Positions 35,838 to 45,188 of a stretch of 59,900 nucleotides of DNA are shown in pieces (within the stretch, counting starts at the first letter, position 1; every line of letters begins with the position of its first letter). This DNA is from Lachnospiraceae bacterium (GTDB lineage Bacteria > Bacillota > Clostridia > Lachnospirales > Lachnospiraceae). The position numbers were made by a program, and so were the translations under genes. Location of the stretch: positions 1-59,900 of the forward strand of contig JAETNQ010000020.1 in the NCBI GenBank assembly GCA_021772075.1, given 5' to 3'. The notes beneath the pieces are model-generated. The model was not told the origin of the DNA. It did not search any database and worked only from the letters and a program-made list of their open reading frames with translations.

Positions 35838-36997
35838 CGGCCCTCCTCCGGCATCCAATAACCGCAAAGCAGATCATACACCTTCTGGTTCACCCTGCGG
35901 TAGTCATAATCCTTGGAGTTCTTATAAGCATTATGGGAATAAGTATCATAATAGGCAGCGATCCGCCGGACGGCTTCCAGAATGCCTTCTGCCGTTCCGT
36001 CCGTCTCCTCCGAATCCTGGCCGAAACGAAGCACTTGGCCGATCCCCCCCACATTCGTGCTGACCACCGGAAGCGCGTAACTGATGGCTTCCAGAATCGT
36101 CATAGGAATTCCTTCAAAAGCGGAATTCATCACCAGGATATCCGCTTTTTTCATATATTCTTTCACTTCCTCCGGCGTTACCGCCCCTGCAAAATGAACG
36201 TTTTCCCCTTCATAGCGGATCAGGTTGTGGTGTTCCTCCCCGTCTCCCACAATCGTAAGATTCAATTTCCCAAAACTTTCCTCTGCCCCGAGAACCGCCT
36301 GGATAATCGGCTCCACCCGTTTGTCTTTGGACAGGCGGCCGACAAAAAGAAGCTCCTTTACCTTTCCATCCTCCAAAATATGCCTTTCTTCCGGCAGATC
36401 CGGGCATATGACAGAATTGCCCGCCTGCACCAGATTGGAATTGTAAGGCCCGTAATCCCTCAGGCTGTCCTTATCCAGCAGGAAGATCAAATCCGCATTT
36501 TTCAGGATCCACTTCAAATAAGCCACAAATCCTTTTTTTACCAACAGATTCTTCTGGAAAAACCGGAAGCCCCGTTCCATATTAAAATAACTGCCATGGG
36601 AAAAAATAACACAGGATGCTTTCGGGCAGAAAAGCTTGATCACGCCGTAAGCTTCCGGCGCATGGAAATAATTGCAGTCCTTTTTCGTAATACCCAGCAT
36701 TTTCCCATATTTCAAAAGCCCCTTCGCATACATCATCCGAAGGGAACGGGTCGTATTCCCAAGATCCCTTTCCGCCGCCGTTACCGGCAGGAAATCGATC
36801 TGCCTCCCATAAAGACGGAGCTTCTTTCTCTTTCCCACCTCTTCGGGATGGATCGTCACTCCTACCAGCATGATCGTGTCCGTCCGCTCCGGATGAGCCT
36901 CGCAGACATAGCGGAGAAAATTGCCGATGCTCGTCACCTGGCCGCCGATGGGGAAGTCGATAAAATTGGAGTTATCATATATAAACAGTCTACTCAT
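35834..36997 (-). CDS. GT4-family glycosyltransferase
   Basis: A 387-residue GT-B enzyme starting MSRLFIYDNSNFIDFPIGGQ. The donor half has ELLFVGRLSKDKRVEP and the motif SAFEGIPMTILEAISYALPVVSTNVGG. The ATG at 36997 overlaps the stop of the upstream GT4 gene by 8 bases and has AAGGAA 8 bases before it; the longer frame to 37060 lies in that gene. Coupled on both sides. Confidence 0.87.
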   Translation of the reverse strand: MSRLFIYDNSNFIDFPIGGQVTSIGNFLRYVCEAHPERTDTIMLVGVTIHPEEVGKRKKLRLYGRQIDFLPVTAAERDLGNTTRSLRMMYAKGLLKYGKMLGITKKDCNYFHAPEAYGVIKLFCPKASCVIFSHGSYFNMERGFRFFQKNLLVKKGFVAYLKWILKNADLIFLLDKDSLRDYGPYNSNLVQAGNSVICPDLPEERHILEDGKVKELLFVGRLSKDKRVEPIIQAVLGAEESFGKLNLTIVGDGEEHHNLIRYEGENVHFAGAVTPEEVKEYMKKADILVMNSAFEGIPMTILEAISYALPVVSTNVGGIGQVLRFGQDSEETDGTAEGILEAVRRIAAYYDTYSHNAYKNSKDYDYRRVNQKVYDLLCGYWMPEEGR

Positions 36998-38165
36998 GAA
37001 ACAGTTCCTTCCAATACAGATCCGTTCTGCTGTCCCAGGAAAAGCGTTTGATATTCTCATACCCTTTCCTGACCAGCTCTTTTCTGGTTCCTTCCTCTTC
37101 CGTCACTTTGGCCAGCGCAAGCGCCACCCCGTCGAGATCATCCGGATCCACCAGAATTCCTGCATCGGCAACTACCTCCGGCAGGGAAGCCCGGTCGGAA
37201 CAGACGACGGGAACCCCGAGCTGCATCGCCTCCAAAGGCGGAAAACCGAATCCTTCCATATAGGATAAAAACAAATAAGCCTTTGCCCCGGCAACGACCC
37301 GGCACATCTCGTCAAACGCCTTAAAAAACTTATAGCATGTAATATGGGAAGCCGCTTCTTCCTCCATTTCTTTATAAGCGGAAGTATCCTCTATCCCGAC
37401 CACCACAAGATCCAGCGGCCTGTCCGTCTTCCGGCGGTACGCTTCATAAGCCCTCAATATCCCCCGGGCATTTTTATGGGGAAGCCCGGAAGTCATTGCC
37501 ACAATATATTCTTTCTTTTCCTCCTTGGAAGCGTTCTGCTCCGGCCGGAAGGACACATCATTTATCCCGTTATAAATCACCTTTATCTTCTTCCCGCATC
37601 CGGGAACCTTATCCATCATATCCTCCTTGGAATATTCTGAAATAGTAATGATCCCGTCCGCTTTTTTCATGGATACTTTCAGGCGGTACATGATATAGGC
37701 GTTTTCCATCCGATTAAAAAAACCGGGATAATGCTTATCGTAATAAAAGGGAATCAGATCATGGATAATGACCGTGTCTCTGATCTTCCTCCCTCCCCTG
37801 CATCTTCCCAGGCTTCCCTTTCCTGCCATCGGCCGGTATCCCCTGGGAAACAGCACGCGGTCTGCCTGGTATCTTTTCGCGTATTTTTTTACGAGAAAAA
37901 GTTCCCACAGAATGCAGTAAATCTTATTCAGGGGATTTCCTTTCATCTCCACAAAGGTTACGCCTGGCACGTCGAATTCCTCTCTGTTATGGGCATTCCC
38001 GAACACGATCACCGTATGGGGAACTTTGCCGGAAGCCGATGTTTCCCCTGCCAGCTCCAGCGCCTTCCCCCCTAAATGCTCCGTCACGCTTTTTGCCAGA
38101 TTATAAATGCCTATGCTCTTCCCCGCGCCTTTCACAAGCTTAAAGCAATCGATCACAAGATTCAT
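36990..38165 (-). CDS. GT4-family glycosyltransferase, mannosyltransferase B-like
   Basis: A 391-residue GT-B enzyme. It has IHDLIPFYYDKHYP, ITISEYSKEDM, a donor domain with TSGLPHKNARG and the donor motif SYMEGFGFPPLEAMQLGVPVVCSDRASLPEV. This last segment is very like that of the GT4 at 753 and is common in enzymes using GDP-mannose. The start shares one base with the stop of the glycosylphosphotransferase gene (TAATG), so this is likely one of the first enzymes to extend the primed lipid. Confidence 0.87.
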   Translation of the reverse strand: MNLVIDCFKLVKGAGKSIGIYNLAKSVTEHLGGKALELAGETSASGKVPHTVIVFGNAHNREEFDVPGVTFVEMKGNPLNKIYCILWELFLVKKYAKRYQADRVLFPRGYRPMAGKGSLGRCRGGRKIRDTVIIHDLIPFYYDKHYPGFFNRMENAYIMYRLKVSMKKADGIITISEYSKEDMMDKVPGCGKKIKVIYNGINDVSFRPEQNASKEEKKEYIVAMTSGLPHKNARGILRAYEAYRRKTDRPLDLVVVGIEDTSAYKEMEEEAASHITCYKFFKAFDEMCRVVAGAKAYLFLSYMEGFGFPPLEAMQLGVPVVCSDRASLPEVVADAGILVDPDDLDGVALALAKVTEEEGTRKELVRKGYENIKRFSWDSRTDLYWKELFHE

Positions 38166-39577
38166 TATTTTGCTCCCTTTCCGAACAATACCACCCCTAT
38201 CGTCTGGAACAATATTTTGATATCCAGACGCAGGGACCAGTTGTCGATATATTCCAAATCATATTTTACCACATCGTCGAAATCTTCGATATCGCTCCGC
38301 CCGCTCACCTGCCACATCCCTGTCAGTCCCGGCGTCATGCTGATCCTCCTGCGGTAATACTGGTTATATTTCTCGAATTCGTCCGCTGTCGGCGGCCTCG
38401 TTCCCACAAGGCTCATATCCCCCTTGAACACATTATAAAACTGGGGCAGCTCGTCGATGCTTGTCTTTCTTAAAAATGCCCCCACCTTTGTGATACGCGG
38501 GTCGTTTTCGATCTTGAACATCAGGCCCTGCATCTCGTTCTTCGCTTCCAGTTCCTTTTTCCTCTCCTCCGCATCGATATACATGGAACGGAATTTGTAG
38601 ATTTTAAACCGCCTCCCGTTCCGTCCGATCCTGATCTGGGAGAAAAAGACCGGCCCCTTGGAATCCAGTTTAATAGCCGCCGCCACAAAAGGAAGGAACA
38701 GAAGCGTAATGAGCATGCCCACCAGCCCTCCCAGAATATCCATGACCCTTTTGATCATCATCCTCTTATAGCTGCTCTGGAACCGCGTGTAAGTAATCAC
38801 CGTATAATTGCCGAAGCTTTCCACTTTGCTGCGGTTGGAATCCCCTCCCGGCAGCTCCAGGCTGTAATGGCAGTCCACCCCCATATCCTCAAAACCATGG
38901 ATAATATTTTCCATGCTGCTCTGGGAAATTCCCGGAAGATTCAAAAACGCCTCATCCAATGCCATCTGGGTAGCCACCTCGATCAGATCCTCTTTTCCTG
39001 CCACCACCGGGATATTCCTGATTTTTTTCCCTTCCATATTATAATCCACGCAAGCCAGGGCGACGATCTGGTAAAAAATATCCAGATCCTTCTCCAGACG
39101 GTCCAGCGTCTCGTCGATCAGATTGCTCTGGGTCACTACCAGCACCTTTACTACATTTTGTCCTGACGAATAATAGGTATGCATCGTCTTTTTAATGATC
39201 ATATGGATCAGAAATGACAGCAGTATATTCAAAATGAGGAAATAGATGAGTACCAGCCTGGAAAACACGTCCGCCCATTTCATCATCGTCATCAGAAGGT
39301 TGACCACCAGAAGCATGATGGCATTATACTGGACCACAGCCATCCCTTCCTTCCATATGCTCCTTCTGAGGAAATTCCTGTTCCAGTCGAAAAAGAAGCT
39401 GTACATCGTGCAAAAGAGCATCAGGCACAAACACACAAGAAAATGTATGCTCTTATCGCCCATATCCCGGAAATTCCCGAACCGGATATAAGTCGCGGCA
39501 ATAAACGCTGCCAGAATGCTTGCCAGATCCGCAAACCATAAACCATATACTTCTATAATTTTATTCTTCTGTTTCAT
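38165..39577 (-). CDS. polyprenyl glycosylphosphotransferase (repeat-unit initiating enzyme)
   Basis: A 470-residue membrane protein that transfers a sugar-1-phosphate from UDP-sugar to undecaprenyl phosphate, the priming step. It has the large-family layout: four or five N-terminal spans (residues 8-130), a CoA-binding-like middle domain, one span near 280-302 and a C-terminal catalytic domain with YKFRSMYIDAEE (327-338, the D-E pair), LRKTSIDELPQFYNVFKGDMSLVGTRP (369-395) and PGLTGMWQVSGR. WbaP/CpsE-type enzymes that use glucose or galactose are the closest in plan. GGAGCAGGAAAAGG precedes the ATG. It is the only priming enzyme in the window. Confidence 0.93.
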   Translation of the reverse strand: MKQKNKIIEVYGLWFADLASILAAFIAATYIRFGNFRDMGDKSIHFLVCLCLMLFCTMYSFFFDWNRNFLRRSIWKEGMAVVQYNAIMLLVVNLLMTMMKWADVFSRLVLIYFLILNILLSFLIHMIIKKTMHTYYSSGQNVVKVLVVTQSNLIDETLDRLEKDLDIFYQIVALACVDYNMEGKKIRNIPVVAGKEDLIEVATQMALDEAFLNLPGISQSSMENIIHGFEDMGVDCHYSLELPGGDSNRSKVESFGNYTVITYTRFQSSYKRMMIKRVMDILGGLVGMLITLLFLPFVAAAIKLDSKGPVFFSQIRIGRNGRRFKIYKFRSMYIDAEERKKELEAKNEMQGLMFKIENDPRITKVGAFLRKTSIDELPQFYNVFKGDMSLVGTRPPTADEFEKYNQYYRRRISMTPGLTGMWQVSGRSDIEDFDDVVKYDLEYIDNWSLRLDIKILFQTIGVVLFGKGAK

Positions 39578-39593
39578 ACCTTTTCCTGCTCCG

Positions 39594-40823
39594 TCATTTT
39601 TCTGACTTCAAAAAAAACATGGGTACCAACGACCACAGATATCCTTCCCTTTCCTTGCCAAACCCCGGCATGCCAAAAGCATACATCCCCATCAAGAACA
39701 GCAGATAATTCCTTCCGATATATACGGACACGAGATGCGCCTCCACCACCGTATAAACAGCCAGCACCGTAACCATCACCAGCCCCATGCCGTCTTTGTT
39801 CTTATAAAACTTCCCGGTCAGCAGCACATGCAAAACCACATATACCAGCCCCGGCACGATGCCATACCAGTAAAATACCCTTACAAACCCCATATCAAAA
39901 AAATGGTCGTTTTCCGGCCGGGAAAACAGCGACCAAGTGGCCGTCGTGCCTTCGCGGTTGACGGAGCCATAATGCAGATCCCTGATCCTCCCGTTCAAAT
40001 GCGCCTCCACCTTTGCGACCATCGGATTATTAAACTGGAATGTCACATAATCCGGCTTTGCAAACCCGCGGTCCGCAGCCATCACGGAAAATACGACGCA
40101 TAATAAAAATACCGCCGCCCCGGCTATATAGATTCCCTTCTTCTCCTGCAGCCCCTTCCAATAGTGTACCACAGCCGCGCCAAAAATACCGCAAAATGTT
40201 ATAATCATCCCTGTATTGGAATCCGTCAGAAGATACAAGGCATAATTCATGGCAGACAAAACGGCATAAGCATACCATTTCATTTTATCATTATATAGGT
40301 ACAGCCCCAGAAGCACCAGCATCATAAACATGCAATGCAGCGCGTTCGGATGACCCAGCCCGAGGCAATACCTGACCTGCGTATATCCCCTTCCAAAGTC
40401 CGTTTCCAAAGCCAGCCCGCCGTAAATCCCTGTCAGCGATAAAACCACCAGCAGAAGGCAGCCCGCCGCCGTCATATAAAACACATATTTCAGCAGTTTT
40501 TTCACATCCGTTCCTTTGCAGGCCGCAACAAACGCCACGATACGCAGGATCTCGTTCCGCCCCGTGGCTTTATAGGATACCAGGCCCAAAAGGCCGAACA
40601 GCACAAGCGCCGCCCATTCCTTTACCGAATATCTGGTACACAATACCTTCCCCGCCGCCAAAAGAAACGTAAGACGAAACAGCTGGCCCTCCAGCGGATT
40701 GGTATAGTTGCTTTTATCTACAATCACAATGATGATTTCCAATGTAACGCTCAGATACAGCAGCCAGATACCGATTTTATCAATATGAAGTTCACTCTTC
40801 CGCTCTCTTCTTTCCACACTCAT
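39594..40823 (-). CDS. Wzy-like O-antigen polymerase
   Basis: A 409-residue membrane protein with about ten to twelve spans and the family segment VRYCLGLGHPNALHCMFMML, followed by YLLTDSNTGMIITFCG, both also recognisable in the polymerases at 1904 and 27326. Long outer loop near residues 265-315 (RDLHYGSVNREGTTATWSLF). Unlike the other two it has no extra tail. Start overlaps the upstream stop (ATGA). Being next to the priming enzyme, it is the best candidate for the main polymerase of this operon. Confidence 0.78.
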   Translation of the reverse strand: MSVERRERKSELHIDKIGIWLLYLSVTLEIIIVIVDKSNYTNPLEGQLFRLTFLLAAGKVLCTRYSVKEWAALVLFGLLGLVSYKATGRNEILRIVAFVAACKGTDVKKLLKYVFYMTAAGCLLLVVLSLTGIYGGLALETDFGRGYTQVRYCLGLGHPNALHCMFMMLVLLGLYLYNDKMKWYAYAVLSAMNYALYLLTDSNTGMIITFCGIFGAAVVHYWKGLQEKKGIYIAGAAVFLLCVVFSVMAADRGFAKPDYVTFQFNNPMVAKVEAHLNGRIRDLHYGSVNREGTTATWSLFSRPENDHFFDMGFVRVFYWYGIVPGLVYVVLHVLLTGKFYKNKDGMGLVMVTVLAVYTVVEAHLVSVYIGRNYLLFLMGMYAFGMPGFGKEREGYLWSLVPMFFLKSEK

Positions 40824-43219
40824 TTCCCTTGTAATTCATTCCATACCTCCCTCGGTATGGCAACCACGCTGTCTTTTCCATAAAACAATTTTGTAACCGT
40901 ATTCGTCCACGCATCCGGGTCTTCCATCAGCGGCATATGCATCAAAGGCCCCTGGTCATCATTTATGAATGGAAGCACCACATCTTTTATGCTGTCGTCC
41001 AGGAGCACCGATCTTTGCAGCTCTATCTGCTCTTTATAATCCGCCGCCCGGCCGCTCACGATATATTCCAAAGTCCTCCAGGTCGTCATTGTCTTTACAT
41101 CCGAACGGAAAAAGCAAAGATATCCCAGTGCCAGAACTGCCATCACCGCAGCAGCCGCCGTTTCCTTCCTGCCCCATATCCTCTGGCTTCCGCCTTCCAT
41201 AATGTCTTTTCCGCCCGGGTCGCAGCTCCTTTTTCTGCTGAAAGCCCCGCCGATATATATAATATCCGCAAACACCATATAAAGAAAAGCATAATAATTC
41301 ATATTATATACGCCGCCGGATACCTCCACCCCTGCATAGACCGGCGGAGCAAATACCGCGCAGTACACACAGTAGGAAAATAACACAAACAGCCCTGGAA
41401 GGGGATATTTCCTCCCTTCTCCCACATCTTTCCCCACACGCCATACTACAACGGCGGCGGCGGCAAAAAACAGCAAAAGAAGCGGATGTTCCCACATATA
41501 ATTCCATGCCTGGACCGCCCCTGTGACAAAGCAGGACAGCACCGTCTGAACTGCCGCCGACACGCCGAAACCAAAATCTTCGCCGCCCCGTACTTTATTC
41601 CCGGGCGCTTTCATGCTGACAATAAGACCGGCCATTTCCAGTGCCAGCGGCAGGAGGCACAGCAGCAATCTCTTCCTTTTTTCCTTTTCTCCCCAACGGA
41701 ACATAGACAGCAGCACCATAACCATAGGAGCCAGCAGGGCTGGCTGATAGCTGCATCCCCCCAGCAGAGCCATACATACGGCCATCCCGACGTAGCTTCT
41801 CCTTCCCTGCTTCTCTTCCCCGTCCACGAACCGGAAATAAAAATACAGGCTCAATAATGCGATCGCATAAGGCACGGTATAATGGGCCGTTCCGTTATAC
41901 CAGAAAATTGCCGACTTCGTACTCGGCACATACTGTATTCCGGCCGTTGCGAACAGCAAGTACAAAATCCCAAAATACGTCTTGGAAAACCCGGCTTTCC
42001 GCACCAGCAGATAATGTCCCAGAATCCACGTCGCCCCCAGCCACAGTGCCAGCATAAGGAAGGGGACTATGATATATGCCTCAGGCGAGAAAACCTCCGG
42101 CTGCAAAGTAAAAAGAAAAATACTCGTCCACGTTCCCTGCAATCCATAATAATAATCCCTCACCGTTCTTCCCGCCGCTTTCACTACCTCTGCCAAAGAA
42201 TGTGTTTCCACCCATGCTTCGTGGGTCAGCCTTCCATAACCCAAGTCATCCCCTGTGGCATGATTGACCGGCGACAGGTAAAGCAAAGGAAACAAGCTTA
42301 AAACAAACCACAAAACAAATAAAAACAGAATATCCTTTCTGTTGAGCAAATGCGTCACCTTCCATTGGATGGCGCTCCAAAGCTTCTTTCGTTTCACTTC
42401 CTGGTACTCCTCCCTACCGATGCCATAATTTCCGGCCTCCTGCACGCCCTTTCCGGCATCCGCCAGTATGCGGGCCAGCTTCCTGCGGCATTCTTCTTTT
42501 TCTCCAAGATGGTATTTCTGATAAATATATCCATGCTCAAACGCATTTAATTCCTGGTCATCCCGGCATGCTTCGGTCAGCTGGTTTTCGCCGACTCCTA
42601 TGGAAACCAACGGTTTTTCCGTATAAACAAACTTGGGATTCCCCTTTAAAATATGCATATAATATTCCATATCCACCAGCCAGGCCAGCGCTTCATCATA
42701 AATAATACCTCCGCCCGGCTCTTCCTCCAGCGCTTTCCTTCTCACGATCACTGCGCTTGGCGCCCCGATGGTATTCCCAAGAAACAGGTTCCTGTAATCC
42801 TCCCTGACCAGCGCCGCGTCATCTGCCGATATACAGCGGTCATAGCTCCTTCCCGCTTCCTCCTGCCGGCTTCCTGAAAACGCAAGATCCGCCTCCGGGT
42901 GCTGTTCCAGCATATCCACAAAAGCCCCCAGGCTGTTTTCATCCGTAAACCAGTCGTCATGATGCATGATCTTCACATATTCGCCGCTGCTTTTTCCGAC
43001 CGCCTCGTTCCAGTTGGCCGCCGCCCCAAGGGAAACTTCATTTTTATAATACCGGACATATCCTTCCTCTTCCGCCAGTTTCCCCACCTCATCGCCGTCG
43101 GAATCGTCCGTAATGATCACTTCATAATCTTCCCATGTCTGCTTTTCCACCGATTCCAGCAAGCGCCTTACCGTCGCCGCATTATTATACGCTGGAATAC
43201 AAATAGACACTTTTGCCAT
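40820..43219 (-). CDS. fusion of a GT2 glycosyltransferase with a GT-C-like DUF6056 membrane domain
   Basis: A 799-residue two-part protein. Residues 1-250 are a GT-A domain: VSICIPAYNNAATV at 4-17, ITDDSDGD at 36-43, and HHDDW at 86-90 where the metal site is expected. After a charged linker, residues 295-755 hold about ten membrane spans beginning ILFLFVLWFVLSLF, with the first outer loop ATGDDLGYGRLTHEAW (321-336), the mark of DUF6056-type proteins, which resemble GT-C folds. The end is an outer soluble part. The first half would act in the cytoplasm and the second outside, perhaps making and using one polyprenyl-linked sugar. The fold of the second half is inferred. Confidence 0.8.
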   Translation of the reverse strand: MAKVSICIPAYNNAATVRRLLESVEKQTWEDYEVIITDDSDGDEVGKLAEEEGYVRYYKNEVSLGAAANWNEAVGKSSGEYVKIMHHDDWFTDENSLGAFVDMLEQHPEADLAFSGSRQEEAGRSYDRCISADDAALVREDYRNLFLGNTIGAPSAVIVRRKALEEEPGGGIIYDEALAWLVDMEYYMHILKGNPKFVYTEKPLVSIGVGENQLTEACRDDQELNAFEHGYIYQKYHLGEKEECRRKLARILADAGKGVQEAGNYGIGREEYQEVKRKKLWSAIQWKVTHLLNRKDILFLFVLWFVLSLFPLLYLSPVNHATGDDLGYGRLTHEAWVETHSLAEVVKAAGRTVRDYYYGLQGTWTSIFLFTLQPEVFSPEAYIIVPFLMLALWLGATWILGHYLLVRKAGFSKTYFGILYLLFATAGIQYVPSTKSAIFWYNGTAHYTVPYAIALLSLYFYFRFVDGEEKQGRRSYVGMAVCMALLGGCSYQPALLAPMVMVLLSMFRWGEKEKRKRLLLCLLPLALEMAGLIVSMKAPGNKVRGGEDFGFGVSAAVQTVLSCFVTGAVQAWNYMWEHPLLLLFFAAAAVVVWRVGKDVGEGRKYPLPGLFVLFSYCVYCAVFAPPVYAGVEVSGGVYNMNYYAFLYMVFADIIYIGGAFSRKRSCDPGGKDIMEGGSQRIWGRKETAAAAVMAVLALGYLCFFRSDVKTMTTWRTLEYIVSGRAADYKEQIELQRSVLLDDSIKDVVLPFINDDQGPLMHMPLMEDPDAWTNTVTKLFYGKDSVVAIPREVWNELQGK

Positions 43220-43242
43220 AACGCCTGATTGCTCCTTTTCTT

Positions 43243-44235
43243 TTACCTCAGCCGTGCCTTCGCTTTATCCATCCAGTACAGCATTCTATCCTTCTTCTGC
43301 CGGGTTCTGATTTCCCTTTCCGTATATTCTTTTCTCCCCATATCCATGCCGCCTCTTCTTTTATAGGCCTCCCATTCCTTCCGGCACTCCTCTGCGCGGA
43401 AAAGCTTTCCTTTCCTGTCCTGGTACAAAAAGCCTTCATAAATATTCTGCCCGGAAGCCCAATACCCATCCGATACATTATGCCTTGCCCAATATTTCGG
43501 CGCGATCACCATTTTCACCGTCTCGCTGGTAAATGCAGGGAAAAAGGCGAAGGAAGAATTGGATAAAATCAAATACCTGGCATTTTTCAGCGTCACATAA
43601 TCCTTGGCAAGATCCCCATGGCATGCTTCTATTCCCGGCAGCAGCCGCCCCGCCGCCCCCACGTCGTCCGTCACGATGCAAAATTCCATATCCGGACGGA
43701 TATCCCGCATATTTTTCATGGCATCCAGCCAATATTTCCTGCGCAGGAAAAGGGCATGGTCGCCCGCATATTCCCCTCCCCTTATATTCATCACGCAAAG
43801 GTTGTCCCTTGTATATTCATAGGAATCGTATTCCTTTTTTACCCTCAGCCATTCCTTTATTTCTTTCTTATGGGAAGAAAAGTACCTCTCCGCCTGCAGG
43901 TTCCCACAGATCAGCGTATCATCCCCTATCCCGTAAACGCCCTCGTCCGCATCCGCCACATAGCAGCCGTGCGTCATATCGTGGACGCTGTTTTTTAAAT
44001 ATATCCTTTTTTCTTTTTCCCGGTAAACCTTATAATTTTCTTTATCCACTATAGGCATCCCAAGATCCATATCCATAAAATACATGCCCTTTTTGCTATG
44101 GATATTTACCGCCAGCTGTTCCTGCCCCGCCGTGCCGAATTCATATCCAAGATCCCTGGCGATGCATCTCGCCGACACATAACAGAATAACTGGTTTCCA
44201 AGCCCTTGTCCCTTTATAAATTCCGTTCCGACCAT
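43243..44235 (-). CDS. divergent GT11-like glycosyltransferase
   Basis: A 330-residue protein with the GT11 start GLGNQLFCYVSAR at 11-23 and the later LILSNSSFAFFPAF, but the donor motif HxRRGDY is changed to NIRGGEY (150-156). The first arginine is kept, while the second becomes Gly and Asp becomes Glu. The C-terminus is a long basic helix (RKEYTEREIRTRQKKDR). The donor may not be GDP-fucose. AAAGGA lies 8 bases before the ATG. The gap to the GT17 gene (44236-44309) is the largest inside the operon but shows no clear promoter. Confidence 0.8.
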   Translation of the reverse strand: MVGTEFIKGQGLGNQLFCYVSARCIARDLGYEFGTAGQEQLAVNIHSKKGMYFMDMDLGMPIVDKENYKVYREKEKRIYLKNSVHDMTHGCYVADADEGVYGIGDDTLICGNLQAERYFSSHKKEIKEWLRVKKEYDSYEYTRDNLCVMNIRGGEYAGDHALFLRRKYWLDAMKNMRDIRPDMEFCIVTDDVGAAGRLLPGIEACHGDLAKDYVTLKNARYLILSNSSFAFFPAFTSETVKMVIAPKYWARHNVSDGYWASGQNIYEGFLYQDRKGKLFRAEECRKEWEAYKRRGGMDMGRKEYTEREIRTRQKKDRMLYWMDKAKARLR

Positions 44236-44309
44236 ACGACATTCCTTTTGCTGTATCCTTCTCCATCTTTACCGTTTTTCATTTTCCATTCCATCCATGC
44301 CGTTTGCCG

Positions 44310-45173
44310 TCATTTCCAGAACTCATACCACTTCGGCTTTTGGTACAGCAAATATTGGTACTTATCGATATTCTCCCTCAAATACTTCGGAAACGTCTCG
44401 TCGATCTCCACTTGCACCATCCGGGCGTCCCGCCCGAAAATATCCTGATGGTTCCTAATATTCCTCCTTACTTTCGACAAAGTGGAACGATTGTTATATT
44501 CCTGGTGGGCCGCGCTCTTTATCTTATATTTTACCCGGTCTTCCACCGACTGGTTCTTTCCGCCTCCCATATAACTGAAATGCCAGCCCCCGTCCGGCAC
44601 GCGCACTCCTACTTCCCTCTGTTCCTTATTCCGCAGTTCTTCCGTCGTATACTTGTCCAGCATGGCATACTTGCAGACCTTCGTCCCCAGCCACATCGGC
44701 TTCTCCACTCCTTCGAACTCTCCCGTCACCGAAAGCAGCCGCCCGGACACTTCTTCCATATCCAGATAGCAGTAAAAAAGCCGCTGGGCCAGCATATAAA
44801 TCTTCCCGTCTTCCACTTCCGGCAGTAATTTTTTCAGCGTCTCCGGATTAGGAATCTCATCCACGTCGCTGAAGATCACGATGTCGTCCGGCCGGCAGCC
44901 CTTCAGCCCCCTGGCCACCGCGCATTTCTGATGGTGGTCGCGCAAAAATGCGTTGCAGTCCATCGGCGTATCGTCCACTACGTTATGGATGATTTTATGT
45001 TCGAACTCCTTGAACATCTCCTTATTTTCTTCATAGTAAAGCGGCTTGGCATCTCCTGAAAAAGTTACGGTGGACTCGCTGACCACAAATCTGTCCACCA
45101 CATCGTCCAGGATATGCATCCTCAAAAGCAGGATATCCAACTCATTGAAAAACTGAAAACTATCATAAACCAT
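44310..45173 (-). CDS. GT17-family glycosyltransferase
   Basis: A 287-residue cytoplasmic enzyme of the family that includes the eukaryotic beta-1,4-mannosyl-glycoprotein N-acetylglucosaminyltransferase. The N-terminus MVYDSFQFFNELDILLLRMHIL, the VVSESTVTFSGDAKPL segment and FSDVDEIPNP (DVD at 103-105, the metal site) are clear family features, with WHFSYMGG near residue 197. AGGAGAG precedes the ATG. Bacterial members occur in capsule loci; the sugar added here is not known. Confidence 0.86.
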   Translation of the reverse strand: MVYDSFQFFNELDILLLRMHILDDVVDRFVVSESTVTFSGDAKPLYYEENKEMFKEFEHKIIHNVVDDTPMDCNAFLRDHHQKCAVARGLKGCRPDDIVIFSDVDEIPNPETLKKLLPEVEDGKIYMLAQRLFYCYLDMEEVSGRLLSVTGEFEGVEKPMWLGTKVCKYAMLDKYTTEELRNKEQREVGVRVPDGGWHFSYMGGGKNQSVEDRVKYKIKSAAHQEYNNRSTLSKVRRNIRNHQDIFGRDARMVQVEIDETFPKYLRENIDKYQYLLYQKPKWYEFWK

Positions 45174-45188
45174 ATCCGATCTCTCCTG

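Noticed and set aside
44269-44313. 14-codon frame after the GT17 gene overlapping its stop
   Set aside because: No ribosome site of its own and it does not reach the next gene, so chance is the better explanation.
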